A stretch of DNA of 64,000 nt from JACQHM01 sp964535215 (GCA_964535215.1 CAZHST010000015.1:7751-71750); one strand, 5' to 3'. Positions 34,715 through 43,581 are shown, numbered from the stretch's first letter. Notes: generated from the sequence alone by a model not told the origin. Translations and numbers: made by a program.

Positions 34715-37700
34715 GAGGTTTCTTAAGGCGAAGAGGCGCTCCCTCGGCCCTCCCCGAACCTCGTAGACGAAAGCCTCCTCGGGGAGGTATCGAAGCCTTC
34801 CCTTCTCCTGGGTTAAAAGGGCTACGATCCGTTCGGGTTGGATCGGGGGATGCTCGGCGAAGGCGATCTTCACACTCCCCTTCCTGAGATCCAGCTCCTT
34901 GATCTTCAGGCGCTTTGCGAGGAGCTTTATCTCCATCGCCCAGAGGAGCCACCGGGCCGGTTCAGGGGGCTCTCCAAAGCGGTCGAGAAGCTCCTTCTCG
35001 AACTCGTGAAGCTGGTCTTGGTTCTCCACGGCGGCGAGGCGCTTGTAGAGGGTCAGACGAAGGTTCGGATCGGGGACATAGGCTTCGGGGAGGTACCCCT
35101 GGACAGGGAGCCTGAGGGTGGGCTCGACACCTGGTTCCTCGGGTTCCCCTTTCAGTTCCTTGATGGTCGAGGCGACCAGTTGACAGTAAAGATCAAACCC
35201 CACGGCTCTGATGTGACCGTGCTGCTCAGGGCCCAGAAGGTTTCCCGCCCCCCGGATCTCCAGGTCCCTCAGGGCGATCTTGAAACCTGAGCCAAGCTCC
35301 GTCAGTTCCAGCATGACCTGGAGCCTTTTTCTGGCCTGCTCCGTCAAAGGTTCATCGCCGGGGATCAAGAGGTACGCATAGGCCCGCTCCTTGTCACGGC
35401 CGACCCTCCCCCGGAGCTGGTAGAGCTGGGCCAGGCCCAACTGGTCAGCCCGGTTGATGATGATGGTGTTGGCCGTGGGGATGTCTAAGCCCGATTCGAT
35501 GATGGTCGTGCAGAGGAGGACATCGTAGTTCCCCTGGTAGAAGTCGTACATGATCCGTTCCAGCCGCTCCTCGGACATCTCGCCGTGGGCCACGGCCAGC
35601 CTGGCCGACGGAACGATCCGTTTTAAGGTCTTGGCGACGGCCTGGATATCCTCCACCCGGTTGTGGACGAAGAAGACCTGCCCGCCTCGGGAAAGCTCCC
35701 TCTCGATGGCCTCCTGGATCAGGGCCGGGTCGTAGCGGGCGACGACGGTGTGGATCGAGAGGCGCTCGGGCGGCGGGGTCTCGATGGTGCTGATGTCCCG
35801 GACGCCTAAGAGGGCCATGTGGAGGGTCCTGGGGATCGGGGTCGCGGTCAGGGTCAGGACGTCCACGTCTTTCTTCAACTGCTTCAGCTTCTCCTTGGCG
35901 GCCACGCCGAAGCGGTGCTCCTCGTCCACGATGAGAAGGCCCAGGTCCCGAAACTTCACATCCGGCTGGAGGAGCCGGTGGGTGCCGATGACGATGTCCA
36001 CGGTTCCCGCTTTGAGGCTGCTGACCACCTCGTGCTGTTCCTTCCTGGGGGTAAAGCGGGAAAGCATGGCGACGGTCACGGGGAAGGGGGCGAAGCGCTC
36101 GGAGAAAGTCTGGAAGTGCTGCAGGGCCAGGACGGTCGTCGGCACCAGGATGGCCACCTGCTTCCCGTCCATGACGGCCTTGAAGGCGGCCCGGAGGGCA
36201 ACCTCCGTCTTTCCGTAGCCCACGTCCCCGCAGATCAGGCGGTCCATGGGACGGTCCTGCTCCATATCCCGTTTCACGTCCTCGATGGCCTTCAACTGAT
36301 CAGCGGTCTCCTCGTAGGGAAAGGCCGCCTCAAACTCCTTCTGCCAGGGGGTGTCGGGGGAGAAGGCGTAGCCTTTAATGACTTGCCTGGCCGCGTAGAG
36401 CTCCAGCAGGGCCTTTGCCATCTCGCGGATACTTGCCTTCACCCGCTCCTTGGCCTTCGCCCAGGAGGTCCCGCCCAGCCGGTCCAGAGCGGGTGGGTGG
36501 CCATCGGCCCCGACATAGCGGTGGATCAGGGAGAGCTTGTCCACGGGGACGTAGAGCTTGTCCTGGTCAGCGTACTCCAGAAGGAGGTAGTCCCCCTCCT
36601 GCCCGCCCACGACAAGCTGGTGGAGGCCCAGGTAGCGGCCGATCCCGTGCTCCCCGTGGACGACGTAGTCCCCTTCCTTCAGGTCCTCAAAGGACTGGAA
36701 GGGGAGGGTCTCTTTGGGCTTAAGGGGTCGCCGGAGGGGCGGCCGGGGACCGAAGATCTCGGCCTCCGTCACGTAGATCACCCCAAGGGTTGGGAACAGG
36801 AAGCCGGCGCTTAACGGTCCGGTCAGGATCCCGATCCCCCCAGGGGTCGAGACCTCCCCGAGGGCTGCTCCCACCTCATGGTCCTTCAGGACCTCCTGAA
36901 GCCTCCTCCCCTGGGCCTCGCTCCGGGCCACCAGGTGGACGATCTTCCCCTCCCGTCTCCACGTTTGGAGATCCTTCGTCAGCTCCGTGAACCTCCCCCG
37001 GTACGGGGGGAGGCTCTTGGTCTCGAAGGTAAAGCTCACACCCTCCACTCTGCTCCGGGGGAAGGTCTCCAGCTTGAGGATCGGAAAGGCCTTCGCCCGT
37101 TCGACGAAGGCCTCCCAGGTCAGGAGGTGTTCATCCCAGGAGGCCCCCCCCGGGAGGGGCTCCTCTCCGGATCGCCTCCGGAAGAGGGTCTCTGCCTTCG
37201 CTCGCAGCTCTTCCGGCTCGTCAAAGGCCAGGATCGCCTCGGACGGGAGATGCTGGAAAAAGGTCGCGGTCAAGGGGGCCTCGAGGACGGGGAGGAGGGA
37301 GATCTTCGAGAGAGGTCCGATGGAACGCTGGGTCTCGGCATGGAATTCCCGGAGGGAGACGATCTCATCGCCGAAGAACTCGACCCTGACAGGATTTTCA
37401 GCCGAAGGCGGGAAGAAATCCAGGATGCCACCCCTCAAGCTGTACTCCCCCCGGTTGACCACCTGGGATCCATAGGTGTAACCCCCTTCCTGGAGGGCTT
37501 TGAGCACCTCTTCCATCGGGATGATCCGCTGGGGGTAGAGGGAAAGGGTGAGGGAGGCAAGGGTTTCAGGAGGGATCGTCCACGCCAACCCTCCGGCCAG
37601 GGTGGCCACGACGGCCGGGAGCTCGCCCAGGAGGAGGCCTTTTAACGTCCCAACCCGCTGGGAGCGTGCCTCGAGATCCTCCGTTTGCCCAGGGAAGTAC

Positions 37701-37930
37701 CCTACCTCCTTCCCTAAGAAGAAGCGGAGGTCTCCTCTCAAGATCTCCGCCTCCTTCTCGGCTGAGGAGAACACGATCACCGGCCGGTTGGTGGCCTTCA
37801 CCAACGCCGCCAGGATCAGAGCCTTGGAGGCCCCAAAGAGGCCGGAGAGGGTGGCCTCTCTGATCCCTGCTTTTAACTCCTTCACGAGATCGTGGATCTT
37901 TTGTTGGGTTAGCGAGGGGAAGAGACTCAT
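34697..37930 (-). CDS. mfd: Transcription-repair coupling factor Mfd
   Basis: The 1077-residue protein has the UvrB-homology N-terminus (GGILDFFPPSAENPVRVEFFGDEIVSLREF), an RNA-polymerase interaction domain around KEGDYVVHGEHGIGRYLG, and a RecG-like translocase with Walker A GDVGYGKTEVALRAAF, motif II VDEEHRFG and motif VI QLRGRVGRDKERAYAYLL. It removes stalled RNA polymerase and recruits UvrA to lesions. I use ATG 37930, 10 bp after the rfaE2 stop; the frame is open further upstream but that part overlaps rfaE2 and is not Mfd-like. Confidence 0.96.
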   Translation of the reverse strand: MSLFPSLTQQKIHDLVKELKAGIREATLSGLFGASKALILAALVKATNRPVIVFSSAEKEAEILRGDLRFFLGKEVGYFPGQTEDLEARSQRVGTLKGLLLGELPAVVATLAGGLAWTIPPETLASLTLSLYPQRIIPMEEVLKALQEGGYTYGSQVVNRGEYSLRGGILDFFPPSAENPVRVEFFGDEIVSLREFHAETQRSIGPLSKISLLPVLEAPLTATFFQHLPSEAILAFDEPEELRAKAETLFRRRSGEEPLPGGASWDEHLLTWEAFVERAKAFPILKLETFPRSRVEGVSFTFETKSLPPYRGRFTELTKDLQTWRREGKIVHLVARSEAQGRRLQEVLKDHEVGAALGEVSTPGGIGILTGPLSAGFLFPTLGVIYVTEAEIFGPRPPLRRPLKPKETLPFQSFEDLKEGDYVVHGEHGIGRYLGLHQLVVGGQEGDYLLLEYADQDKLYVPVDKLSLIHRYVGADGHPPALDRLGGTSWAKAKERVKASIREMAKALLELYAARQVIKGYAFSPDTPWQKEFEAAFPYEETADQLKAIEDVKRDMEQDRPMDRLICGDVGYGKTEVALRAAFKAVMDGKQVAILVPTTVLALQHFQTFSERFAPFPVTVAMLSRFTPRKEQHEVVSSLKAGTVDIVIGTHRLLQPDVKFRDLGLLIVDEEHRFGVAAKEKLKQLKKDVDVLTLTATPIPRTLHMALLGVRDISTIETPPPERLSIHTVVARYDPALIQEAIERELSRGGQVFFVHNRVEDIQAVAKTLKRIVPSARLAVAHGEMSEERLERIMYDFYQGNYDVLLCTTIIESGLDIPTANTIIINRADQLGLAQLYQLRGRVGRDKERAYAYLLIPGDEPLTEQARKRLQVMLELTELGSGFKIALRDLEIRGAGNLLGPEQHGHIRAVGFDLYCQLVASTIKELKGEPEEPGVEPTLRLPVQGYLPEAYVPDPNLRLTLYKRLAAVENQDQLHEFEKELLDRFGEPPEPARWLLWAMEIKLLAKRLKIKELDLRKGSVKIAFAEHPPIQPERIVALLTQEKGRLRYLPEEAFVYEVRGGPRERLFALRNLLLHLV

Positions 37931-37940
37931 GGGGCAAGGG

Positions 37941-38432
37941 TCATAAGAGCGGGGATGAGCGTTCGATGATTCTCCGGATGATCGCTGTGGTGGAGGAGCC
38001 CGGAACGAGGGGAAGGGCAACGACCTTCCCGCCTCTGTCCTCGACAATCTCCCTCCCCACGATCTGATCAGGGGTCCAGTCGCCCCCTTTGACGAGCACG
38101 TCGGGCCCAAGCTCGGCGATGATCCGTCCAGGATCCAGGTCGTCGAAGATCGTGACGTAGTCCACCGCGGCCAGGGCAGCCAGGATCTCGGCCCGCTCCT
38201 CGGCGGGAAGGATCGGGCGCCCCGGACCTTTGAGGGCCGTCACGGAGGCATCGCTGTTGAGGGCGACGATCAGGACATCCCCCAGGGCCTTCGCCATAGC
38301 GAGGGAGCGGACGTGGCCCCGGTGGAGCAGATCGAAGCATCCGTTGGTGAAGACCACGACCTTCCCGGAAGCCTGGAGGTTCTGCACGATGCTTTTGAGC
38401 TCATCGAGGGTCTTCAGCTTCTGGGCGGACAT
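37941..38432 (-). CDS. rfaE2: D-glycero-beta-D-manno-heptose 1-phosphate adenylyltransferase
   Basis: The 163-residue nucleotidyltransferase has VVVFTNGCFDLLHRGHVRSL (HxGH motif), LIVALNSDASVTALKG, and the DVLVKGGDWTPDQIVG and GSSTTAIIRRI segments of the RfaE domain II family. It activates heptose-1-phosphate with ATP for LPS core synthesis, implying an outer membrane. The kinase part of HldE is not fused and not in this window. A perfect 8-bp hairpin lies just upstream of its ribosome site. Confidence 0.94.
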   Translation of the reverse strand: MSAQKLKTLDELKSIVQNLQASGKVVVFTNGCFDLLHRGHVRSLAMAKALGDVLIVALNSDASVTALKGPGRPILPAEERAEILAALAAVDYVTIFDDLDPGRIIAELGPDVLVKGGDWTPDQIVGREIVEDRGGKVVALPLVPGSSTTAIIRRIIERSSPLL

Positions 38433-38448
38433 CGCTTCTTCACTCCCA

Positions 38449-38468
38449 GGGATCAGACCCCTGATCCC
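38449..38468 (-). promoter_or_regulatory. Perfect 8-bp hairpin before rfaE2
   Basis: GGGATCAG and CTGATCCC pair exactly around four bases, 17-36 bp upstream of the rfaE2 ATG. In the mRNA its base would sit against the ribosome site (GGGAGTGA). No T-run follows. It may affect translation or be an operator. Confidence 0.45.
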
Positions 38469-38497
38469 GGTCCACAGCTCAGGCGGAGGATGCTGAG

Positions 38498-38782
38498 TCA
38501 GGATTCGTGGCCCTGAGGATGTCTTGGACGTTCATTGACGGGTCCTCCCAGGGGCCAGAGGGCTTCATCGGCAATGGCCTGCTCGATCAGGCGGAGGGCC
38601 TTTTGGGCATACGACTTTGGAACGTAGATCCAGATCTCCCCCAAAGGGCCAATTCGGATCCCCTCGTAGCCCCCCACCCGCATGGAGCGGACCTGGCAGG
38701 CAATCCCTTCCCGCTCGAGGAGCTGCCGGATCAGGTCCGCGTGCATCTCTTCGTAGGTCGCATAGATCGGCGTGTAATCCAT
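38498..38782 (-). CDS. DUF2007-type putative signal-transducing protein
   Basis: The 94-residue protein resembles the DUF2007 ferredoxin-like fold: TPIYATYEEMHADLIRQLLEREGIACQV, a GPLGEIWIYVPKSYAQKALRLIEQAI strand-helix pair, then a short Pro/Arg tail. Members are small soluble proteins of unknown role, distantly like PII. It lies between rfaE2 and a 63-residue gene on the same strand. Confidence 0.8.
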   Translation of the reverse strand: MDYTPIYATYEEMHADLIRQLLEREGIACQVRSMRVGGYEGIRIGPLGEIWIYVPKSYAQKALRLIEQAIADEALWPLGGPVNERPRHPQGHES

Positions 38783-38791
38783 CCCACCCTG

Positions 38792-38983
38792 TTACAGCTT
38801 CAGCTCATCGAACCTTCCTTTGGCATGAGCCAGCGTCTCGAAGAAGGCTTCAAACTCGAGTCTGGTGAAGGCGATCTGGAAGAACTCGTATTGGACAACG
38901 AAGGTTTCTGTCTCGTCATCGTACCAGACGGCGTTCAGCTTTCCCGTCTTGGCCGTGCTTTGGGCAAGCTCGTGGATCGGCAT
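38792..38983 (-). CDS. Small acidic soluble protein, unknown
   Basis: The 63-residue product (MPIHELAQSTAKTGKLNAVWYDDETETFVVQYEFFQIAF...) looks like a beta hairpin followed by a helix, with many aromatic residues. A strong GGGGGAGGAC site precedes its ATG and it stands in a run of minus-strand genes with 9-bp spacing, so it is likely real. I know no family or function. Confidence 0.65.
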   Translation of the reverse strand: MPIHELAQSTAKTGKLNAVWYDDETETFVVQYEFFQIAFTRLEFEAFFETLAHAKGRFDELKL

Positions 38984-39026
38984 GCAAGTCCTCCCCCCTT
39001 CGTCCGTTGACGAGGAAGCGGAAGGG

Positions 39027-40172
39027 CTAATGATCCTGAAAGATCCGTGAAAGCTTCTCGGTGGCCTTCAAGCCGGATCCGGTGAGGACGACCACCGTCG
39101 TCTCATCCTGTTGGATCCTCCCCTGGACAACCAGCCTCCTGAAGGCGGCTGGCGCGGTAGCTGCCGTTGGCTCCACGGAGAGCCCCTGGGCGGCCAGGTC
39201 TTTTAAGGAAGCAATGATCTCTTCCTCCTCGACCACCTCCACAGCCCCCTTTGACTCCCGAATGGCCGCCAGGAGCTCCCGTCCTCGGATGGGCTTCTGG
39301 CAGGCGATCCCCTCGGCGAGGGTTTCCTCTCCCTGGATGCCTTTGACCTCCTCATGGCCGCCGGCCCATGCGGGGTAGAGGGGACTGCACCGCTTCGCCT
39401 GGACGGCGAAGAGCCTGGGGAGCTTCGAGACCTCGCCGGCGTGGAGGAGGGAAGAGAAGGCGGCAAAAGCCCCCAGGACTTGGCTGCCGTAGCCTGTAGG
39501 GAGGATGAGATTATCAGGGGCCTGCCACCCGAGCTGCTCCCAGATCTCCAGAGCTTGGGTCTTGACCCCCTCGAGAAAGAGGGGATGCCAGTTGTGGCTG
39601 GCATAACAGGCCTCCGCGGCCGCCTTCAACGCCGCCTTTGCGGCCTCCTCCCGGGGGCCGGGGATTGGGATGACATCGGCCCCGTAGGTCCGGATCTGGA
39701 CGAGCCGCTCCTTGGATGCGGAAACGGGGACGAAGATCGTACACCGGATACCGGCCCTGGCGGCATAGGCTGCTAAAGAGGCTCCCGCATTCCCCGAGGA
39801 GTCCTCGATCACGTGGCGGACCCCTGCCTGTTTCAGGAAGGAAACCAGGACCGAGGCCCCCCGGTCCTTGAAGGACCCTGTAGGCTGGAGAAAATCCAAC
39901 TTAAAGAAGACGGGTGAGCCCCCGAACCGGGTTGGGACAAGGGGGGTGAAACCCTCACCCAGCGTGACGATGGCCTCCCCGGCAATGGACGGGATGGCTT
40001 CCTGGTAGCGCCAGAGGGAGCAGGGACCTTGGAGGATCTTCGGTCTTGTGAACCTATACGCGGCCTGGATCGAGAAAGGGCCCCCGCAGACGGGGCAGCG
40101 CCAGAGGGTCGGGTCAAGGGGACGTCGTTCGCTGCACCGTGAGCACACCATCGTCTCGTGAGAGGTCTCCAC
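39027..40172 (-). CDS. thrC: Threonine synthase
   Basis: The 381-residue PLP enzyme carries an N-terminal zinc-ribbon-like pair (VCSRCSERR and RCPVCGGP), as in the ThrC type with a rubredoxin knuckle. The PLP lysine lies in TGSFKDRGASV, with SSGNAGASLAAYAARAGI after it and LPTGYGSQVLGA for the phosphate loop. It converts O-phosphohomoserine to threonine. GTG start after GGAGGTAACACC. Some relatives with this fold are diaminopropionate or cysteate-type synthases, but motif order fits ThrC. It is not next to other threonine genes. Confidence 0.88.
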   Translation of the reverse strand: METSHETMVCSRCSERRPLDPTLWRCPVCGGPFSIQAAYRFTRPKILQGPCSLWRYQEAIPSIAGEAIVTLGEGFTPLVPTRFGGSPVFFKLDFLQPTGSFKDRGASVLVSFLKQAGVRHVIEDSSGNAGASLAAYAARAGIRCTIFVPVSASKERLVQIRTYGADVIPIPGPREEAAKAALKAAAEACYASHNWHPLFLEGVKTQALEIWEQLGWQAPDNLILPTGYGSQVLGAFAAFSSLLHAGEVSKLPRLFAVQAKRCSPLYPAWAGGHEEVKGIQGEETLAEGIACQKPIRGRELLAAIRESKGAVEVVEEEEIIASLKDLAAQGLSVEPTAATAPAAFRRLVVQGRIQQDETTVVVLTGSGLKATEKLSRIFQDH

Positions 40173-40219
40173 GGTGTTACCTCCCAGGGGTTCTTTGGTC
40201 CGATCCCCCCTTCGGTTCC

Positions 40220-40933
40220 TCAGAGGAGGCCTGCCTCCCGCAGGCTCAGAAACTTCTTGTGGCCAACGATGAGATGATCGAGGACCTCGATCCCCATGAG
40301 CTTCCCGGCCTCGATGAGCCTCCTGGTCAGCGCCAGGTCGTCCTGGCTTGGCTCGGTATGGCCCGACGGGTGGTTGTGGACCAGGATGACGCTGGCCGCC
40401 GACAGGCCGACGGCTGGCTGGAACACCTCCCGGGGATGGACCAGGCTGGCCGTCAGCGTCCCGATGGAGATCGTTTCTTTCTTCAGGACCTTGTTCCGGG
40501 CGTCCAGGTAGAGGACGACGAAATGTTCCTTCTTGGCCGCCTGGAGGTCTTTGGTCAAGGTATAGGCATCCTGGGGTTCCCGGATAATGGTCTCCCCCTC
40601 GTCTTCCTTGGACAGGAGTCGCCGGGCCAGCTCAAAACAGGCCACCAGTTGACAGGCCTTGGCCACTCCCACCCCCTTGATCGCTTTGAGTTCATCCACG
40701 CTGAGCTTTGGGAGCGCCTTGGCACCGTGGCGCTTTAAGAGCCGCCCCGCCAGCTCTAGGACGTTCATGTCCTTGGTCCCCGAGCCCAAGAGGATAGCTA
40801 GAAGCTCCGTGTCACTCAGGGCGGCCGACCCCAGACGTTGAAGCTTCTCCCGGGGCCGGTCCACCAGGGGGAGCTCTTTCAGCGTCCTGCCCTTCATCCC
40901 TCCTCGCTCCGATGATGGCCGCTTTTTGTTCAC
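40220..40933 (-). CDS. radC: RadC-family JAB-domain protein
   Basis: The 237-residue protein has an N-terminal UPF0758 helix-hairpin region (LSDTELLAILLGSGTKDMNV, KAIKGVGVAKACQL) and a JAB/MPN metalloprotease-like domain with HNHPSGHTEPSQDD. The metal ligands are intact. The family was named for DNA repair but its true role is unclear. The start is uncertain: GTG 40933 gives the full length, an ATG at 40897 is also in frame, and neither has a good ribosome site. Confidence 0.9.
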   Translation of the reverse strand: MNKKRPSSERGGMKGRTLKELPLVDRPREKLQRLGSAALSDTELLAILLGSGTKDMNVLELAGRLLKRHGAKALPKLSVDELKAIKGVGVAKACQLVACFELARRLLSKEDEGETIIREPQDAYTLTKDLQAAKKEHFVVLYLDARNKVLKKETISIGTLTASLVHPREVFQPAVGLSAASVILVHNHPSGHTEPSQDDLALTRRLIEAGKLMGIEVLDHLIVGHKKFLSLREAGLL

Positions 40934-40998
40934 ATCAGACTACGAGATGATCCTTTTCACCATACCACGAACCGGCCGAAAAGACAACGAGCAGGCTC

Positions 40999-41027
40999 TT
41001 GACGCCGGAGGTCATCCGGGGCATCAT
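40999..41027 (+). promoter_or_regulatory. Promoter candidate for pfkA
   Basis: TTGACG is followed after 17 bases by CATCAT. The spacer contains the inverted repeat CCGGA-GGTCA-TCCGG (41005-41019), which could be an operator. Confidence 0.35.
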
Positions 41028-41092
41028 GGAAAAGTAGGCCTCTACGACCTTAAAGGGGATCACCGCCAGGCTCAAGCCGAAGGAAGGTCACC

Positions 41093-42064
41093 ATGAAACG
41101 GATTGCCGTCCTGACCAGCGGGGGCGATGCCCCGGGCATGAACGCAGCCATCCGGGCCGTCGTCCGCACGGGCATTGATCGAGGCTGGGAGGTCTTCGGC
41201 GTCCGTCACGGCTACGCCGGCCTGATCGCCGGTATGATGGGGCCGTTGACGGCCCGGGATGTGGGTGGCATCCTCCAGCGGGGTGGGACCATCCTGGGGA
41301 GTGCCCGGAGCCACGAGTTCTGCCAAGAGGCGGGACGACACATCGCCCTCCGCCAGCTTGCAGAGCGGGGGATCGAGGCCCTGGTCGTCATCGGGGGGGA
41401 CGGGTCCCAGAGGGGGGCTTATGCCCTTGCCCAGATGGGCTTCCCGGTCATCGGGATCGCCTCGACCATCGACAACGACCTGCCCGGTTCCGACATCACC
41501 ATCGGTGTGGATACGGCCCTGAACATCGCCCTGGAGGCCATTGACCGGCTGAAGACGACGGCTTCCTCCCATCAACGGGCCTTCCTGGTCGAGGTCATGG
41601 GCCGGGATTGTGGGTATCTGGCCTTGATGGCTGGCCTCGCGGGGGGGGCCGAGGCGGTGGTCATCCCCGAGCTGGACACTGACCCCGATGCGGTAGCGGC
41701 CGAACTCCGGGCGGCCTACGAGCGGGGGAAGTCCCATGCCCTGGTTGTCGTGGCCGAGGGGGCCAAGTACAACGCTGAGAGGATGGCCGCTCATTTCCGG
41801 GAGCATCGGGATACGATTGGCTTCGAGCTTCGGGTGACGACGCTGGGTCACGTGCAGCGAGGGGGGGCACCCGGGGCCTTTGACCGGATCCTGGCCACCC
41901 GACTGGGGGCGGGGGCGACGGAAGCCCTTGCCCGGGGTGAACAGGGGGTGCTGATTGGTCTTGTCAAGGGTGAGGTGACAGCCACCCCTCTGGCCGAGAT
42001 CGTGGGGAAGAAAAAGTCCCTGGACCTCCGCCTCCTGGAACTCTCGCGGGTCCTCGCCGTGTGA
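41093..42064 (+). CDS. pfkA: 6-phosphofructokinase (ATP-type residues)
   Basis: The 323-residue protein starts with IAVLTSGGDAPGMNAAIRAVVR, has the nucleotide loop IGGDGSQRGA and the catalytic TIDNDLPGSD, then VEVMGRDCGYLALMAGLAGGA and LRVTTLGHVQRGGAPGAFD. Gly at the GGDGS position and at PGSD fits ATP rather than pyrophosphate as donor. It commits fructose-6-phosphate to glycolysis. AAGGAAGGTCACC precedes the ATG. It is followed by a small coiled-coil gene. Confidence 0.95.
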   Translation: MKRIAVLTSGGDAPGMNAAIRAVVRTGIDRGWEVFGVRHGYAGLIAGMMGPLTARDVGGILQRGGTILGSARSHEFCQEAGRHIALRQLAERGIEALVVIGGDGSQRGAYALAQMGFPVIGIASTIDNDLPGSDITIGVDTALNIALEAIDRLKTTASSHQRAFLVEVMGRDCGYLALMAGLAGGAEAVVIPELDTDPDAVAAELRAAYERGKSHALVVVAEGAKYNAERMAAHFREHRDTIGFELRVTTLGHVQRGGAPGAFDRILATRLGAGATEALARGEQGVLIGLVKGEVTATPLAEIVGKKKSLDLRLLELSRVLAV

Positions 42065-42082
42065 CCAGAAGAAGGAGGAGGG

Positions 42083-42427
42083 ATGGCAGGGGTGCGACCA
42101 TTCAGGGTCCTGACAGAGGGTGAGAGGGGATGGGGCCAGGAGAGGGTCAGGGAATGGGAGGAGCGGCTTCGCCGGATGCGGGCGGTCTCCCTCCGCCTGG
42201 AAGGGGAGACAGGAGCCCGGTACCGGCAGATCCTCAAAGACCTGGTGGTGAAGGAGCAAGAGTTCCTGACCCGGTGGGAGCAGGTCCGGAGCCGGCTCTA
42301 CGTTGCCGAGGAAGAGTGGCGCGGGCTCCTGGAGGCCCTGGAGACCCTGGAGCGGACTTATGAAGAGGTCCGAGGCCAGGTGGAGCCCCTTTTCCCGTCT
42401 GAGGCCCAGGAAGGATTGGCCGCGTGA
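42083..42427 (+). CDS. Small helical coiled-coil protein, unknown
   Basis: The 114-residue product is charged and helical throughout (RVREWEERLRRMRAVSLRLEGE, KEQEFLTRWEQVRSRLYVAEEEW), with no membrane span or motif. It starts with ATG after GGAGGAGGG, 18 bp after pfkA, so it is probably co-transcribed. No function can be assigned. Confidence 0.7.
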   Translation: MAGVRPFRVLTEGERGWGQERVREWEERLRRMRAVSLRLEGETGARYRQILKDLVVKEQEFLTRWEQVRSRLYVAEEEWRGLLEALETLERTYEEVRGQVEPLFPSEAQEGLAA

Positions 42428-42451
42428 AGGCTTCAAGGCTTTGGAAATTGC

Positions 42452-42480
42452 TTGACCCTGATGGCAGGGAGTATTACCCT
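42452..42480 (+). promoter_or_regulatory. Promoter of the first toxin-antitoxin pair
   Basis: TTGACC is followed after 17 bases by TACCCT. An imperfect inverted repeat, TATTACCC (42472-42479) and GGGTGATA (42503-42510), overlaps the -10 and extends to the ribosome site, as expected for antitoxin autoregulation. Confidence 0.4.
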
Positions 42481-42517
42481 TACAGCAAAAGTAAAACTGA
42501 GGGGGTGATAATCTACT

Positions 42518-42793
42518 ATGGCGATCGTTCGGGTGTCCACGAAGGGCCAGATCGTGATCCCTCATGAGATCAGACAGAAATACCATATCCAGCAGAAGGG
42601 GTGGGTCGAGGTTGTTGATCTGGACGGGAAGATCCTGATCGTCCCACTTCCCCACGATCCGGTCCGGGCCGCCAGGGGGATGTTACGGTGGAAAGAGTCC
42701 ACGCTTGAACTCATGAAAGCGATGAGGGAGGAAGAACAGGCCCTGGAGGATGCCAAAGGGCGGGGACGGACCAGGAATGCCAAAAACACTTAA
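42518..42793 (+). CDS. AbrB/MazE-type antitoxin
   Basis: The 91-residue protein starts with the SpoVT-AbrB swapped-hairpin motif VRVSTKGQIVIPHEIRQKY, followed by VEVVDLDGKILIVPLPHDP and a charged helical tail that would bind the toxin. It is the DNA-binding antitoxin of the pair and overlaps the toxin gene by 17 bp. AGGGGGTGATAATC precedes the ATG. Confidence 0.9.
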   Translation: MAIVRVSTKGQIVIPHEIRQKYHIQQKGWVEVVDLDGKILIVPLPHDPVRAARGMLRWKESTLELMKAMREEEQALEDAKGRGRTRNAKNT

Positions 42794-43217
42794 AAGCCGG
42801 TATATCCTGGATACCCATGCGATCTTTACCTACCTTAAAGATGAACCGGGCGCAGAAGAGGTCGGAAAGCTTCTCAGGGATGGAAAGCGGGGCAGGGTTG
42901 AGCTTCTCGTCAGTTGGGTGAGCATCACGGAGGTCTTCTATCAGACCTTAAGGCGAGACGGCCTGGAAGCCGCTCATGCAGTGGCTGCGACGATTAAGCG
43001 GTGGCCGGTGAAGCTGCTCCCCATCGGCGAGAAGGAAGCGCTGGCGGCAGGTTGGTTTAAAGGCATGTTTCGTCTCTCTCTGGGTGATGCCTTTGTTCTG
43101 GGAGCGGCGAAGGTCCATAGCGCGAAAGTGATGACCGGTGATCCAGAATTTGAACCGGTGGTGCAAGCGGGGACTATCGAGGTGAAGTGGCTCCCTATGA
43201 GGGAGAAGAGTCGGTAA
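42777..43217 (+). CDS. PIN-domain (VapC-like) toxin
   Basis: The 146-residue protein has the PIN opening YILDTHAIFTYLKDEPGAEEV, a middle VSWVSITEVFYQTLRRDG with the conserved Glu, and the end motif LSLGDAFVLGAAKVHSAKVMTGDPEF. These give the acidic metal site of a ribonuclease. I begin at 42777, which has the best spacing; an ATG at 42750 lies in the antitoxin. It ends 16 bp before the first copy of a duplicated pseudogene fragment. Confidence 0.9.
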   Translation: MPKTLKSRYILDTHAIFTYLKDEPGAEEVGKLLRDGKRGRVELLVSWVSITEVFYQTLRRDGLEAAHAVAATIKRWPVKLLPIGEKEALAAGWFKGMFRLSLGDAFVLGAAKVHSAKVMTGDPEFEPVVQAGTIEVKWLPMREKSR

Positions 43218-43230
43218 CCTCCTCCTGGAA

Positions 43231-43513
43231 ATGTTGAACTTCATACCGAAGCTGGATGCCGGGGAGGCAGGGGTTAGGCGGGACGGGTTCGGCGCTGGCC
43301 TGGGGCAGGATGCGGGGTATGTCCTGGGGTGGTGGGGGCCGCATCCTGGCCTTGGCCTTCCTGGAATCAAGGGGTTCAGCGAGGCTTTCCAGAAGGCATT
43401 TGGGCGGCTGCCTGGTGATTTGGTTGCCTTGGGGGATGGGGCGGGGCAGGTCCTGGGAGCGGCGGTCACGCAGGGGAGGTCGTTAGACCGGGAGAAGATC
43501 CGGGCCGCCTTTT
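43231..43513 (+). pseudogene. LivK-type substrate-binding protein remnant, copy 1
   Basis: The frame reads PHPGLGLPGIKGFSEAFQKAF, then GDLVALGDGAGQVLGAAVTQGRSLDREKIRAAF, the C-terminal pattern of branched-chain amino-acid ABC transporter binding proteins (pattern FxxAFxxxFGxxP, AAGQVLEAAV, LDREKIRDAL). There is no signal peptide, N-terminal lobe or transporter gene, so it is a fragment. The first 189 bp recur at 44323. The rest of the gene-free stretch to 43625 holds only the promoter and operator of the next pair. Confidence 0.65.
43233..43421. repeat. 189-bp direct repeat, copy 1
   Basis: Identical to 44323-44511 except for one T/C change (43409 against 44499). Offset is 1090 bp in the same orientation. 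The repeats bracket the second toxin-antitoxin pair. Confidence 0.95.
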
Positions 43514-43551
43514 GCCTTCTCACCTCGAGGGTCTCCCTCGACTTCTGTTCG

Positions 43552-43580
43552 TTGACACCTTTCTCGCCCTTTGGTAGTGT
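43552..43580 (+). promoter_or_regulatory. Promoter of the second toxin-antitoxin pair
   Basis: A consensus TTGACA is followed after 17 bases by TAGTGT, about 45 bp before the antitoxin ATG. Confidence 0.5.
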
Positions 43581-43581
43581 T

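Noticed and set aside
41072..42655. 527-codon minus-strand frame opposite pfkA and the next genes
   Set aside because: It has low-complexity Pro/His/Gly composition and overlaps three supported plus-strand genes.
42948..43523. Similar minus-strand frames over both 189-bp repeats, as if a repeated gene
   Set aside because: They are the mirror of the duplicated binding-protein fragment; the plus-strand reading has the recognisable family pattern.
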